From contig NZ_CP102666.1 of assembly GCF_026427355.1 (NCBI RefSeq), forward strand, positions 124,001-188,000: a stretch of DNA of 64,000 bases. The letters are read 5' to 3'. The translations under genes were made by a program, and so were the position numbers. This DNA is from Sphingobium sp. JS3065 (GTDB lineage Bacteria; Pseudomonadota; Alphaproteobacteria; Sphingomonadales; Sphingomonadaceae). Positions 1 through 9,374 of the stretch are shown here, in pieces. Position 1 is the first letter of the stretch. Each line of letters opens with the position of its first letter. The notes beneath the pieces are model-generated. The model ran no database searches and was not told the DNA's origin. It worked only from the letters and a program-made list of their open reading frames with translations.

Positions 1-51
1 GCCTATTCCGGCCTCGATGATCGTTGAAAGGGCATTGGAGGGGATTGAACC

Positions 52-606
52 TTAAGCCGCCCGTGCATCGCCATGTCCCCGTCCGTAAATGGTCTGAGCG
101 AGGATGTTAAAGTCCAATGCCATCGAACGGGTGCGGACATATTCGCTGTCTAGCGCGGCAAGACGTGACGGGTCGGACATGTCCACGCCCTGGATCTGCG
201 CTAGCCCCGTAATGCCGGGGCGAGCTGAGAATACGCCGCGCGCCGCGCGCTCGGCGATTAGTTCGCTATGTGAGGGTAGACCGGGGCGCGGGCCGACGAG
301 ACTCATGTCTCCGCGGATCACACAGATTAGCTGGGGCAATTCGTCGGCTTTGAACTTGCGGATCAGCCTGCTCAATCGTGAGATGGTGACGATGGGAGCG
401 TGATGCGACGGCAGATCGCCGGTATTCGGCGGCATGGTACGAATCTTATAGATCTGGAAGGGTTGCTGACCCCTGCCCACCCGCCATTGGATGAATAGCG
501 GGTTCGCGCGAAATTCGCACCACGAGAGAAACGCCGCGATGATGCAAATGGCTACCGCCGGCAAGAACAGGATCAGTGAAGCCGCCAGATCAAACACACG
601 CTTCAT
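52..606 (-). CDS. Undecaprenyl-phosphate sugar-1-phosphate transferase, exopolysaccharide
   Basis: Predicted membrane enzyme that transfers a sugar-1-phosphate to undecaprenyl phosphate, the first step of exopolysaccharide repeat-unit assembly at the inner membrane. The 184-residue protein is the short catalytic form of the WcaJ/PssA/TuaA family. It has one hydrophobic segment (about 8-28), then the family core with KADELPQL (86-93) and RGDMSLVGPRP (98-108). The N-terminal multi-helix region of long family members is absent, which is normal for PssA-like members. The start is the ATG at 606 with AAGG about 10 bases upstream. It lies on the opposite strand to the other polysaccharide genes, separated from them by an IS element. 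Family is clear; the sugar specificity cannot be told. Confidence 0.9.
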   Translation of the reverse strand: MKRVFDLAASLILFLPAVAICIIAAFLSWCEFRANPLFIQWRVGRGQQPFQIYKIRTMPPNTGDLPSHHAPIVTISRLSRLIRKFKADELPQLICVIRGDMSLVGPRPGLPSHSELIAERAARGVFSARPGITGLAQIQGVDMSDPSRLAALDSEYVRTRSMALDFNILAQTIYGRGHGDARAA

Positions 607-1092
607 GTCAAACTACCTTTGTCGTCGAGCGGAAGCGCATCGGAAACGCTGCCGCGAATCGTATCGTCGCTAGCGAAGCTGGAGCGCCAAGGTCCCCATG
701 CCGCACTCCGGCAACGGCGTGTAAAGCCCAGAGATTAATGTGGCGCGCTGGGCAGCGCACGACCGCACCGTAGGTTTGCGCCACCACCTCGACTGAGGGA
801 GGGTGAAATATTCCATATGGCAATTCTAACATTGGGCAACAATCAATTTTCGTCCAAGAATCCACATGGTTTCGAATTTGTCAAACAAAGAAACCAAACA
901 CCTGTATGTTTCTCATTGCATTGCGGAATCTAAAATGGATAGTGTGCCGGTTGTGATGGCACTAGCCTCTCTTATTCACGACGCTCGGTTTCGGGCCCGC
1001 TCTGGGCATTTGCTGCGGCTGGCTGTATTGCGCGGACGACCGGCATCGCTGGCGTTTGTTTCACCGCATTCGGATTGATGGGCTTTTCGGGT
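607..1092. other. Stretch without a convincing gene, upstream of the sugar transferase
   Basis: About 490 bases between the sugar transferase start and the IS element. Short open frames exist on both strands, including 608-865 (minus) ending one base before the transferase start and 866-1078 (plus). None has a recognisable domain or a good ribosome-binding site. It probably holds the transferase promoter and sequence disturbed by the IS insertion. Confidence 0.4.
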
Positions 1093-2586
1093 TGAAGGGC
1101 TGGGCTCGGAGTTCTGCGGCGCTGCCGCATGGGCTACGTCGGCGCAGGCTTCAGCCGGAGAACGAGGGCGCGGAACAGGTCGGCATCCGGACAGGCGGAA
1201 GCGAAGGCAATGCGGATGCGGCTAGCACTTTCTACGACGCGCGCAGCGACCTTGAGCAGCCGCAGGCGCAAGGTGGTAAACTCCGCGCTTGCCAGAGCAG
1301 CGGTCCTGGGCATCGCCTGCTGGATGCGCCATAGCAGCCAGTATGCGGCAGTGTGCAGTATCAGGCGCATCTGATTGGCATTGGCCGAGCGGCACGAGGT
1401 TCGGTCGCTGGCGAGCTGGGACTTGTGGCGCTTGATCAGGTTCTCGGCCTGACCACGCGCGCAGTAGAGCGTGTCGTAGATGTGCTCGGCCGATCCTGTT
1501 GCCAACGAGGTGACGACATAGCGGATGTCCATGCCCAGCGTGCTGGCCTCGATCCGTGCAACGACGCGACGCTGGCACTTCCAGGTCTTTGCCCCATAGC
1601 GGGTCTCGGCATAGTTGCGCAGGACGGGACACTGACGCTGGGCGCGCTTGACCGCGCAGGCATCGGCGACCGCAACAATGGCGGGATCGGCGCGCAGCGC
1701 TGAATTGGTGGGCAGGCCGAACACGTAATCGACGCGGGCCGCATCGCAGTAGGCCATGACCTCGGGTCGACCATAGTGCCCGTCGCCGCGGATAGTGATG
1801 TGGGTATCGGGCCAATTACGGCGCAGGTGACGCACCAGGCGTCGGATGTGCCCCGCCGCCTCCTTTCCAGAAGGCGTCTTGCCTGTGCGCAGCAGCATGG
1901 CCACCGGCCTGCCGGTCGCGGTGTCGTAGATATGGATCGGTAGGAAGCAGCGCTCCCCATGATGCCCGTTCCAGAACGAGAGCTGTTGATAGCCATGCAC
2001 GACGTCGCACGTGTCGTCGATATCCAGCGTGACCGCTGTCGGAGGGGCGGGATAGCTGGCGCAGTAGATGTCGATCATCGCGGCCATCATGCTGGCCAGT
2101 TCGCGCGTAGTCGGTGCATTTTCCCACCGGCTCATCGTCGGTTGGCTGGCCAGCCCCGCGCCCGATTCCGGCAGCTTGCCGAGCGCCAGGCGGAAGCCTG
2201 GATCGTCGCGCAGAGCATCGAGATCATCGGCATCCTCATAGCCGCACGCAATCGCGAACACACGGGCACGCAGAATGTCATCCAGGCGATGGATCACCCG
2301 CGCTGGATCGCGCGGATCGGCAATACAAGCCGCCAGGCGCTGGCAAATCCCCATCGCGCGCTCGGCCTGTGCAAGCAGTAGAACACCGCCATCCGAGGTA
2401 AGCCGGCCACCGTCGAACGCAGCTGTGATTTTCTTGCGGCCGACTGCTGGGAATCCAAATGAGCTTGCGATATCATCGTTCATGGCGGGTGTGGCCCGTG
2501 GCATTTTCTGCCCTGCGGCAGGTTCGGCTTAGACACCCAGTTCCTAATTCAGATCAGAGGCTTACGCCACTCCCGCCAACCCTTCA
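1093..2586 (-). mobile_element. IS1380-family insertion sequence (approximate limits)
   Basis: A single-transposase element lies between the sugar transferase and the O-antigen ligase gene. The limits come from a short imperfect inverted match flanking the transposase gene, TGAAGGGCTGG at 1093-1103 and the complement of TGAAGGGTTGG at 2576-2586 (10 of 11). I could not find a longer terminal repeat or a clear target duplication, so the true ends may lie some tens of bases further out. The transposase frame is intact, so the element may still be active. Confidence 0.45.
1134..2504 (-). CDS. IS1380-family DDE transposase
   Basis: Transposase catalysing cut-and-paste movement of its insertion sequence. 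The 456-residue protein shows the IS1380-type layout: an N-terminal FDGGRLTSDGGVLLL motif (30-44), first catalytic Asp region LDIDDT (160-165), second Asp in IRGDGHYG (238-245) and the Glu in GQAENLIKRHK (351-361). Length is normal for the family and no frameshift or stop is seen. A second in-frame ATG eight codons in (MNDDIASS) is an alternative start. It stands alone on the minus strand inside a polysaccharide locus, as expected for an inserted element. Confidence 0.93.
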   Translation of the reverse strand: MPRATPAMNDDIASSFGFPAVGRKKITAAFDGGRLTSDGGVLLLAQAERAMGICQRLAACIADPRDPARVIHRLDDILRARVFAIACGYEDADDLDALRDDPGFRLALGKLPESGAGLASQPTMSRWENAPTTRELASMMAAMIDIYCASYPAPPTAVTLDIDDTCDVVHGYQQLSFWNGHHGERCFLPIHIYDTATGRPVAMLLRTGKTPSGKEAAGHIRRLVRHLRRNWPDTHITIRGDGHYGRPEVMAYCDAARVDYVFGLPTNSALRADPAIVAVADACAVKRAQRQCPVLRNYAETRYGAKTWKCQRRVVARIEASTLGMDIRYVVTSLATGSAEHIYDTLYCARGQAENLIKRHKSQLASDRTSCRSANANQMRLILHTAAYWLLWRIQQAMPRTAALASAEFTTLRLRLLKVAARVVESASRIRIAFASACPDADLFRALVLRLKPAPT

Positions 2587-2782
2587 GGACACTTTTGGTG
2601 AATAAGGCGGGCTAGGGGTGTGCCGTTGTGATGGCTGCTAGATGAGGGGTGTATCAGGATGCTTACAAGCTCAGGTTGGCGGCCGTTGACAGCTAGCGCG
2701 TGTTGGCGCGGCCGTGGCTGATGCGAGTTAGATTGCCATTGGTGTGTGAATGTATCGCGCCGTGGGCGCTGGAAGATGTTTG

Positions 2783-4141
2783 ATGATTATGCCTGCAGTT
2801 AGGCATTTTTTGCCGGGAAGGCCAACGGCCGCCTCCTTGTTGTTTGTGACCTTTGTCTCATTGCTCCTGGCGGCGGGAGGAGCGTCTCATGCGGACGTCA
2901 TGGGTCAGGTCGTGACTCGCTCGGTCGCATGGCTGACGCTGGTCATCGCGATCCTGTGCGGCCTGAAGCCGGACATTATTAAAACCGGAGCGGTGGCATG
3001 GTTGTTCCTGGCGGCGCTCCTGCTCGTTCTGCTACAGCTGGTGCCGCTACCACCCGCTGTCTGGACGCTGTTACCGGGCCGCGGACCGTTTCTCGAAAGT
3101 GCTCTTGGCGCTCCGCCCTGGCGTCCCTGGGCGATCGTGCCATGGGCCACGATGAATGCGGCATCCTCGCTCATTGTTCCTGTGGTCACGTTCTATCTTC
3201 TGAGCGTTCTTAACGATGATGAAAGGGAGCGTCTCCCGGGTATTCTGCTCGGCATGATCTTTCTGTCGGCGCTGGTCGGATTGTGGCAGTTTTGCGGATT
3301 TTCCTTCAACCATCCCTTGGTCAACGACACGGATGGAAGCGTCAGCAGCATCTTTGCCAATCGCAACCATTTTGCCCTTTTCCTGGCGATGGGATGCCTT
3401 GTTGCACCTGTCTGGGCCTTTTCGGGACAGCAGGGCCGTCATTGGCGGGCGCCTGTCGCATTCGCCCTCGTCATCCTATTTGCGCTGACCATTCTTGCGA
3501 CAGGATCAAGATCCGGGATCCTGACGGGCCTTCTGGCCATCGGGATGGGACTGATGTTCAGCTGGCGCGACATCCGGCACGCGTTTCGCCGCGCGCCACC
3601 TTGGGTATTCCCGGTGTTGGTCGTCGCAATCATCGGCATCATCGCGCTTCTTGTCCTGATCAGTATTGCTGCTGACCGGGCTGAATCCATCAATCGCGCC
3701 ATCGAGCTGGACCCCGGAGAGGACATGCGCCGCCGCGGGCTTCCCACCGTACTGGCCATGATCGGCGCCTATTTCCCGGTAGGAACGGGCTTTGGCAGTT
3801 TCGATCCGATGTTTCGGATATATGAACCGCTTGAGCTGTTGAAGCGAACCTATTTCAATCATGCGCATAATGATTTTCTGGAGATCCTGCTCGATGGCGG
3901 ATTGCCCGCGCTGGTGCTGCTTCTCGTGGCGCTGGGATGGTATATCCGCGCGAGCATTCGAGCATGGCGGGCCGATCCGGCCTATTATGGATTGGCCCGG
4001 ATCGGGTCGGGAATGCTGCTCCTGATTCTTGTCGCCAGTGTTTTCGATTACCCGGCACGAACCCCCATTTTTATGGCGATTATTGTGATTGCTGCGATTT
4101 GGCTCGGTCAGGGCGCATCACGCATCGCTTTACGCAGGTAG
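2783..4141 (+). CDS. O-antigen ligase/polymerase family membrane protein
   Basis: Predicted polytopic inner-membrane protein of the O-antigen ligase (Wzy/WaaL, Wzy_C) family, which polymerises or ligates polysaccharide on the periplasmic side. It has about ten to twelve hydrophobic segments and the family region around FANRNHFALFLAMG and LATGSRSG. A large periplasmic loop near the C-terminal third contains HAHNDFLEILLDGG, matching the H-x-H-N-x-(F/Y) feature of the family. The start at 2783 is preferred because GGAAG lies 7 bases upstream; an ATG at 2750 would add 11 residues. It is the first gene of a rightward run with the Wza- and Wzc-like genes, so polymerisation of an exported polysaccharide is the likely job. 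Polymerase versus ligase is not decidable from sequence. Confidence 0.85.
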   Translation: MIMPAVRHFLPGRPTAASLLFVTFVSLLLAAGGASHADVMGQVVTRSVAWLTLVIAILCGLKPDIIKTGAVAWLFLAALLLVLLQLVPLPPAVWTLLPGRGPFLESALGAPPWRPWAIVPWATMNAASSLIVPVVTFYLLSVLNDDERERLPGILLGMIFLSALVGLWQFCGFSFNHPLVNDTDGSVSSIFANRNHFALFLAMGCLVAPVWAFSGQQGRHWRAPVAFALVILFALTILATGSRSGILTGLLAIGMGLMFSWRDIRHAFRRAPPWVFPVLVVAIIGIIALLVLISIAADRAESINRAIELDPGEDMRRRGLPTVLAMIGAYFPVGTGFGSFDPMFRIYEPLELLKRTYFNHAHNDFLEILLDGGLPALVLLLVALGWYIRASIRAWRADPAYYGLARIGSGMLLLILVASVFDYPARTPIFMAIIVIAAIWLGQGASRIALRR

Positions 4142-4191
4142 GATCAGCATCTAATGCAGATCCAATTCTTTTGGTCGCGGAATTCATATAC

Positions 4192-4902
4192 ATGCGGAAA
4201 ATTCTTGTTTCACTGATTATTGCGACGAGTGTCGCTGGATGTGCAGGAATGCCTCCGCCCCAGCCGAGCGGGCAGCTGACGGTCGTGCCGGACAGCCAGG
4301 GGCTTCCAGCCCCCCATCGCAGCGATCTGGGCGCGGCTGACCGGCCGGCCCTCATCGGTCCGCTCGACACGATCGGCGTGGACATTTTCAATGTTCCCGA
4401 GCTCAGCCGGGAAATGCAGGTCGATGCAAGCGGGCGCATTTCCATGCCGCTTATCGGCACGGTCGATGCCCGCAACAAGACCGCCGACGAACTGGCGCGG
4501 ACCATCGAGAATGCGCTCAAGGGGCGCTATGTTCGCAATCCCCAGGTGACGGTCAATATCAAGAGTTCGGTCAGCCAGGTGGTCACGGTCGATGGCGAGG
4601 TGACCGAACCGGGGCTCTATCCTGTCACCAACCAGATGACGCTGATGCGGGTCATCGCCTCGGCCAAGGGTCTCAACGAGTTCGCCAAGCAGGAACAGGT
4701 GGTGATCCTGCGCACGGTCGACAACCAGCGCATGGCTGGCCTGTACGACCTCGGCGCGATCCGCCGTGGGGCTTATGTCGATCCGCCCATTTATGCCAAT
4801 GACGTGGTGATCGTTGGCGATTCCCCGGAACGCCGGCTGTTCCGCGACATCGTTTCCCTGGCGCCTCTGGTCGCCGCTCCGCTTGTCGCCATCTTGCGCT
4901 GA
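4192..4902 (+). CDS. Polysaccharide export lipoprotein, Wza/GumB family
   Basis: Outer-membrane polysaccharide export protein. The N-terminus is a lipoprotein signal with lipobox VAGC (Cys17), followed by the Poly_export domain (LIGPLDTIGVDIFNVPEL and MPLIGTVDARNKTADEL) and one SLBB-type domain (TVDGEVTEPGLYPV). At 236 residues it is the short GumB-like form. The ATG at 4192 is chosen because it gives the lipoprotein signal; the same frame stays open upstream into the ligase gene but has no signal peptide there. The next gene, a Wzc-like co-polymerase, begins 13 bases after the stop. The two proteins probably form the trans-envelope export channel for the polymer made by this locus. Confidence 0.92.
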   Translation: MRKILVSLIIATSVAGCAGMPPPQPSGQLTVVPDSQGLPAPHRSDLGAADRPALIGPLDTIGVDIFNVPELSREMQVDASGRISMPLIGTVDARNKTADELARTIENALKGRYVRNPQVTVNIKSSVSQVVTVDGEVTEPGLYPVTNQMTLMRVIASAKGLNEFAKQEQVVILRTVDNQRMAGLYDLGAIRRGAYVDPPIYANDVVIVGDSPERRLFRDIVSLAPLVAAPLVAILR

Positions 4903-4915
4903 GGCCTGCAGTCAC

Positions 4916-7120
4916 ATGAATAGCATTGTTTCCAAGCTTGGCGGCGACACGGCATTGGCTGCGCTGCATCAGTCGCAATCCGAAGAAGCTTCGGTCCCCA
5001 TCCTGCGCCAGTATCTGCGGATGGCCATGCGATGGCGCTATGTCATCCTGGGGGCAGTCGCGATCTGCTTCCTGATTGGGCTGGTGGTCACGCTTTTGAT
5101 GACCCCCCAATATACGGCGTCCTCTACCATCGAGATCTCGCGGGAATCGGACAAGGTCACCGATCTGCAAGGGGTCGAGCGCGATGCGAGCATTGCCGAC
5201 CAGGAATTCTACCAGACGCAATATGGATTGCTGCAGTCCCGCTCGCTCTCAGAACGCGTTGCAGCCGAGCTCAAGCTCATCGATTCCCCGAAATTTTTCG
5301 AGATGTTCGATTTCGAGAGCGAAGACCCTGCCTTCAAGCTGGTCAATGGGCGCTTTGCACCCGCCGGCCGCGCGACCCGGCAGCGCGTGGCAGGTGAAAT
5401 TCTCCGCAAGCATCTGAGCGTCAATCCTACGCGGCTGTCACGTCTGGTAGATGTGAGTTTCACCAGTCCAGATGCTGCTTTTTCCGCGAAGGTCGCCAAT
5501 GTCTGGGCCCAGAATTTCATCCAGACCAATCTCGACCGCAAGATCCAGGCGACGTCCTATGGCCGCAATCTTCTGCAGGGCCAATTGGCCCAGCTCAAGC
5601 AGAAGCTAGATGAATCCCAACGCCAACTGGTATCCTATGCGTCGCACGCGAAAATCATCAATCTGCCCGCCCAATCGGGCAGTGGGGATTCAAGCGCCGA
5701 GCGATCCATCGTGGTCGATGATCTGGCGGCCCTCAACGGCGCGCTCGCGCAGGCTACCGCCAACCGGATCGCGGCGCAGACCCGCTATGAGGAAAGTGGC
5801 AAGGCCGGGGCGTCCGCCCAGGCGCTGAGCAACACCGCGATCAACGGTCTGCGGCAACGCCGGGCCGAACTGGCGGCCGAATATCAGCGGCTGATGACGC
5901 AGTTCGAGCCGGGATATCCTGCCGCTGACGCGGTGAAGGCGCAGATAGACCAGCTCGATAGCAGCATCGCGAAAGAGGAAGGCCGCGTCTCCAATTCGCA
6001 ATTGGCTGACTATCGCCAGGCCCAAGAACAGGAACAGGCTCTCAAAGCGAAGGTCGAGCAACTTAAGGGAGACTATCTCGACCAGCGCCGCAGGAGCATC
6101 CAGTATAATATCTATCAGCAAGAGGTCGATACCAACCAGGCCCTCTATGATGGCTTGCTGCAGCGATACAAGGAGATCGGCGTAGCCGGCGGTGTAGGCG
6201 TCAATAATATCGCTGTCGTTGATCCGGCGCAGGCGCCTAAGCTGCCCTCGAGCCCCAGGCTACTCATCAATCTTGCAATCGCCATTCTGGCGGGTCTCGG
6301 GATCGGCGCTGCCCTCGCATTCGGTCTTGAGCAGATCGACGAAGGGATCACTGACCCCGCAGAGGTCAAGCGAGCGCTCGGGCTGCCGTTGCTGGGTTCC
6401 ATTCCCAAGGTGGACGCGGCGCCCAGAGACATCCTGCTCGACCGCAAATCGGATCTGGTGGATGCCTATCTTGCAGTACAGACCAATCTGTCCTTTTCGA
6501 CGGATCATGGCGTTCCCCGTGCCTTCGCCGTCACCTCGACGCGCCCGAGCGAAGGCAAGTCGACAACGTGCCTTGCGCTGGCCTCCACGCTGGCCCGCGC
6601 CGGGAAAAACATCATCCTGGTCGATGGTGACATGCGGAATCCGTCCATCCATCAACTGGGGGGTGTTGCGAACCGGCGTGGTCTCAGCAATTTCCTGAGC
6701 GGGGAAGACGATATCGCGTCGCTGCTGTTCTCGATGGAGGATCTGGGTTTCGTGGCCATGTCAGCCGGGCCGCTTCCGCCCAATGCAGCGGAGCTTTTGA
6801 CCGGCGATCGCCTCGCGCATCTGATAGGCCGCCTGCTTGAAACCTATGACCATGTGATTATCGATTCCCCGCCGGTCATGGGTCTGGCGGACGCGGCGCT
6901 CATCGCCACAAGGGTGGAAGGCGTCATTTACGCTGTGGAGTCGCATGGCATCCGCACCAATCTTGTCAAGGATGCGATCGGTCGTCTTCTCACGGCCAAC
7001 GTCCGGATCATCGGTAGTGTTCTGACGAAGTTCGATGCGAAGAAGGCGCATTATGGCTACGGCTATGGCTATGAATATGGCTACAGCTATGGCCGCAAGA
7101 CTGAAGCCCAAGCGGCCTGA
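4916..7120 (+). CDS. Polysaccharide co-polymerase with BY-kinase domain, Wzc/GumC/ExoP type
   Basis: Inner-membrane Wzc-like protein controlling polymer length and export, with an autophosphorylating bacterial tyrosine kinase fused at the C-terminus. In order: a cytoplasmic N-terminus, a membrane helix (about 40-62), a Wzz domain with a long coiled-coil region (about 210-420), a second membrane helix (about 455-475), and the kinase with Walker A RPSEGKST (about 541-548), Walker A-prime VDGDMRNPS and Walker B VIIDSPP. The last residues (about 711-729) are a tyrosine cluster, YGYGYGYEYGYSYG, the expected phosphorylation tail. The start at 4916 follows the exporter stop by 13 bases; the frame is open further upstream but overlaps that gene. 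Length 734 is normal for a fused Wzc. Confidence 0.93.
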   Translation: MNSIVSKLGGDTALAALHQSQSEEASVPILRQYLRMAMRWRYVILGAVAICFLIGLVVTLLMTPQYTASSTIEISRESDKVTDLQGVERDASIADQEFYQTQYGLLQSRSLSERVAAELKLIDSPKFFEMFDFESEDPAFKLVNGRFAPAGRATRQRVAGEILRKHLSVNPTRLSRLVDVSFTSPDAAFSAKVANVWAQNFIQTNLDRKIQATSYGRNLLQGQLAQLKQKLDESQRQLVSYASHAKIINLPAQSGSGDSSAERSIVVDDLAALNGALAQATANRIAAQTRYEESGKAGASAQALSNTAINGLRQRRAELAAEYQRLMTQFEPGYPAADAVKAQIDQLDSSIAKEEGRVSNSQLADYRQAQEQEQALKAKVEQLKGDYLDQRRRSIQYNIYQQEVDTNQALYDGLLQRYKEIGVAGGVGVNNIAVVDPAQAPKLPSSPRLLINLAIAILAGLGIGAALAFGLEQIDEGITDPAEVKRALGLPLLGSIPKVDAAPRDILLDRKSDLVDAYLAVQTNLSFSTDHGVPRAFAVTSTRPSEGKSTTCLALASTLARAGKNIILVDGDMRNPSIHQLGGVANRRGLSNFLSGEDDIASLLFSMEDLGFVAMSAGPLPPNAAELLTGDRLAHLIGRLLETYDHVIIDSPPVMGLADAALIATRVEGVIYAVESHGIRTNLVKDAIGRLLTANVRIIGSVLTKFDAKKAHYGYGYGYEYGYSYGRKTEAQAA

Positions 7121-8364
7121 TGAAAGGGGCAAGAATCCGGCGGCAGCGACGTGCTCGACCCAATTGGGTCGCGCGGCTCGCACTGGCGGCGATTGCGGCC
7201 CTGCTGGGCTATTTCTCAGTTATGCAGTCGCTGGCCCTGGTGTTGCCGAACAGCAGGATCGAAGAGGCCTACGCCCTTGCGCCCGGCAATGGTCATGTAG
7301 CAGCGCGTTTCTCGCAGCAACTAAGTGGTCCCGAGGCCTCGCTTCAAGACCGTGCGCGCGCCGTCGCTGCGGCGCACGAGGCCTTGCGGCATGATCCGAC
7401 CGCGGTTGAGGCTGTCGCAACGCTTGGGCTTGATGCAATGCTCAGGGGCGATGAGTCCAAGGCAGACCGTCTGCTCGCCTATTCGCAAAGAATGTCGCGG
7501 CGGGATCTGCGCACGCAGCTCACGGCAATCGAACTTGCTGTTGCGCGCGACGATATCCCAGGCGCCCTTCATCATTATGACATCGCGTTGCGGACCAAGA
7601 AGGATGCGCCAGGCCTCCTCTTTCCCGTGCTGGCCTCGGCGCTTGGTGATGACGCGATCCGGACGGGTCTCGTGCGGACGCTGGCCGATCGGCCGATCTG
7701 GGCCCTCGACTTTGTCCGCCATGTCGCGCGAAGCGACGCCGATCCGGTTGCGGCCGCCGCCTTTTTCCGCGCTTTGACAGCGCAGCGCTTTCCGGTTCCC
7801 GATAGCGCCAGCTCTGCTGTCGTGAACAAGCTTTTGACGGGGGGGCTGTCCGAGGATGCCTGGTCCTATTATGCCGCGACCCGCCAGGGGGCTGACAGGC
7901 GCAGTTCGCGCGATCCCAATTTTAGGAGCCTTCTGGAAGCGCCAAGCGCTTTCGATTGGGTTGCCATGAGCGGTACGGGTGTGTCGACGGCCCTTGTTCC
8001 TGATCCGGCAAACGGACTTTTCGACTTCACGGTCTCGATGGGCAATGGGGGGGCGCTGTTGCAGCAGCTGCAGATGCTTCCCCAAGGCGATTATATACTG
8101 GAAGGGCGCAGCCGCGGCATTGAGCAGCCCACGGGATCGCGGCCCTACTGGACCGTCCGCTGCCGGAACGGGCAGGAGGTTGCGCGGGTTGAGGTGACCA
8201 ATTCATCACAGGCGAAGGGACGCTTCGAGGGACAGGTCCGCATTCCGGCAAATTGCCCTGTCCAGACGCTGGCACTGGTGGCGCGTTCCTCTGATGATGC
8301 CGCGGGGGTGACGGGACAGATCACCCATATCCTGCTACGTCCTGCGAATGCGCGCCGGTCATGA
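7120..8364 (+). CDS. Membrane-anchored TPR-like protein of the polysaccharide operon
   Basis: Function unknown. The ATG overlaps the kinase stop by one base (TGATG), so the two genes are probably translationally coupled. The 414-residue protein has an Arg-rich cytoplasmic tip, one membrane helix (about 17-40), helical repeats that look TPR-like (about 50-220), and a C-terminal beta-rich part (about 270-405) with several Cys. I infer a periplasmic scaffold working with the Wza/Wzc exporter. The evidence for that is gene position, not a recognised family. Confidence 0.7.
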   Translation: MKGARIRRQRRARPNWVARLALAAIAALLGYFSVMQSLALVLPNSRIEEAYALAPGNGHVAARFSQQLSGPEASLQDRARAVAAAHEALRHDPTAVEAVATLGLDAMLRGDESKADRLLAYSQRMSRRDLRTQLTAIELAVARDDIPGALHHYDIALRTKKDAPGLLFPVLASALGDDAIRTGLVRTLADRPIWALDFVRHVARSDADPVAAAAFFRALTAQRFPVPDSASSAVVNKLLTGGLSEDAWSYYAATRQGADRRSSRDPNFRSLLEAPSAFDWVAMSGTGVSTALVPDPANGLFDFTVSMGNGGALLQQLQMLPQGDYILEGRSRGIEQPTGSRPYWTVRCRNGQEVARVEVTNSSQAKGRFEGQVRIPANCPVQTLALVARSSDDAAGVTGQITHILLRPANARRS

Positions 8365-8687
8365 TGGGAAAGCGGACAAATTCCTGCAAGCTCGTCATAT
8401 TGGGAGTTCTTCTGCTCCTCGCCCGTCCCGTTGGGGCCCAGGAGGCCGCGCCACAACAGGGGCATCTTGCTGATTCCGCCGTCGGAGAAGTGGGGCAGCG
8501 CCAGACGAAAAGCAATTCGCCGACTGGCGCCGGACCTATGGGGCGCTTGAACAGCCGCGTGGCGAACCGCGTCCAAAGTCGCCTCCGTAACCGGATCGAC
8601 CGATATTATGATCCGCGTGCCAATACGACATCGCCGTTCGAGGTGGCCGCAGAACGCAGCACACGCGTTCAAACTCCCCGCCGATAG
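8361..8687 (+). CDS. Small exported protein, end of polysaccharide operon
   Basis: Unknown function. It overlaps the previous gene by four bases (ATGA). The 108-residue product has a signal peptide (hydrophobic VILGVLLLLARPVGAQ, cleavage probably after AQ near residue 26). The remainder is short, Arg/Gln-rich and low in hydrophobics (RVANRVQSRLRNRIDRYYD), likely a soluble periplasmic or surface-associated peptide. No catalytic motif is seen. It closes the run that begins with the O-antigen ligase gene. Confidence 0.65.
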   Translation: MMGKRTNSCKLVILGVLLLLARPVGAQEAAPQQGHLADSAVGEVGQRQTKSNSPTGAGPMGRLNSRVANRVQSRLRNRIDRYYDPRANTTSPFEVAAERSTRVQTPRR

Positions 8688-9374
8688 CGGGCCTTGTTCG
8701 CGAGAAAACGGGCCTATCCTGCGATCTCAAGGAACGAGCGACGCGGGGAACCTGCTTTGCTGAGAGATCTGGAGATGAATGCCTGGACCGTGCACCGTCA
8801 CACTCCTCTCTGAAAAGAATCGGTGCCCGGATGCTGTGATAAAACTCCCATATTTGTTTCGACTCCGATCTGATTATTGAATAGCGTGGAAAAGATCCTG
8901 CCTGACGATTCCCTCGTCTTTGACCCGAGGCGGGGTCCTGAAGTTTGCCAAACCCTTTGCGGCCTTCAGCGTCCCGGTGCCCCAGCCGCTTTCAGCGGCG
9001 CGACCAACCCCCTGGGCGCCGGGACATTCCATTTTTTCATGTGTGCTCTCATGCATTCTCGAAGCAGGTGGCATCAACTGCGGACTCGGGAAAGCGAAAA
9101 AAGGAGCGTGCGCGTACAGCATGGGGCTGTCGGGCGGGACCGCCGACAGGTCATGCCCGAACCCCTTGCAGATCCTGTGCGGCCGGTCCTGGAGCCCTAT
9201 CGCTCGGACAGGATCCGGATCGCGTGAGGAAACGGCTGACCGAACGGATGCGCTCAAGCAATCGGACAGCAATCGACCGTTCAGCCGAGGCAATGGTGCG
9301 ATGAGTCGAATAAGCGCACATATCGATGTTTGTTCAATATGTTAGAACGCCCGGGAATAGCGAGGAGTTGAGCA
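8688..9374. other. Intergenic region without recognisable gene
   Basis: About 690 bases between the polysaccharide operon and the next lipoprotein gene. Overlapping open frames on both strands (for example 8874-9293 minus and 8920-9345 plus) have Arg/Pro/Ser-rich shadow-like composition and no domain. No strong terminator hairpin was found after 8687. Confidence 0.4.

Noticed and set aside
608..865. Minus-strand frame ending one base before the sugar transferase start
   Set aside because: No recognisable domain and a composition like untranslated leader; kept only as part of a gene-free stretch.
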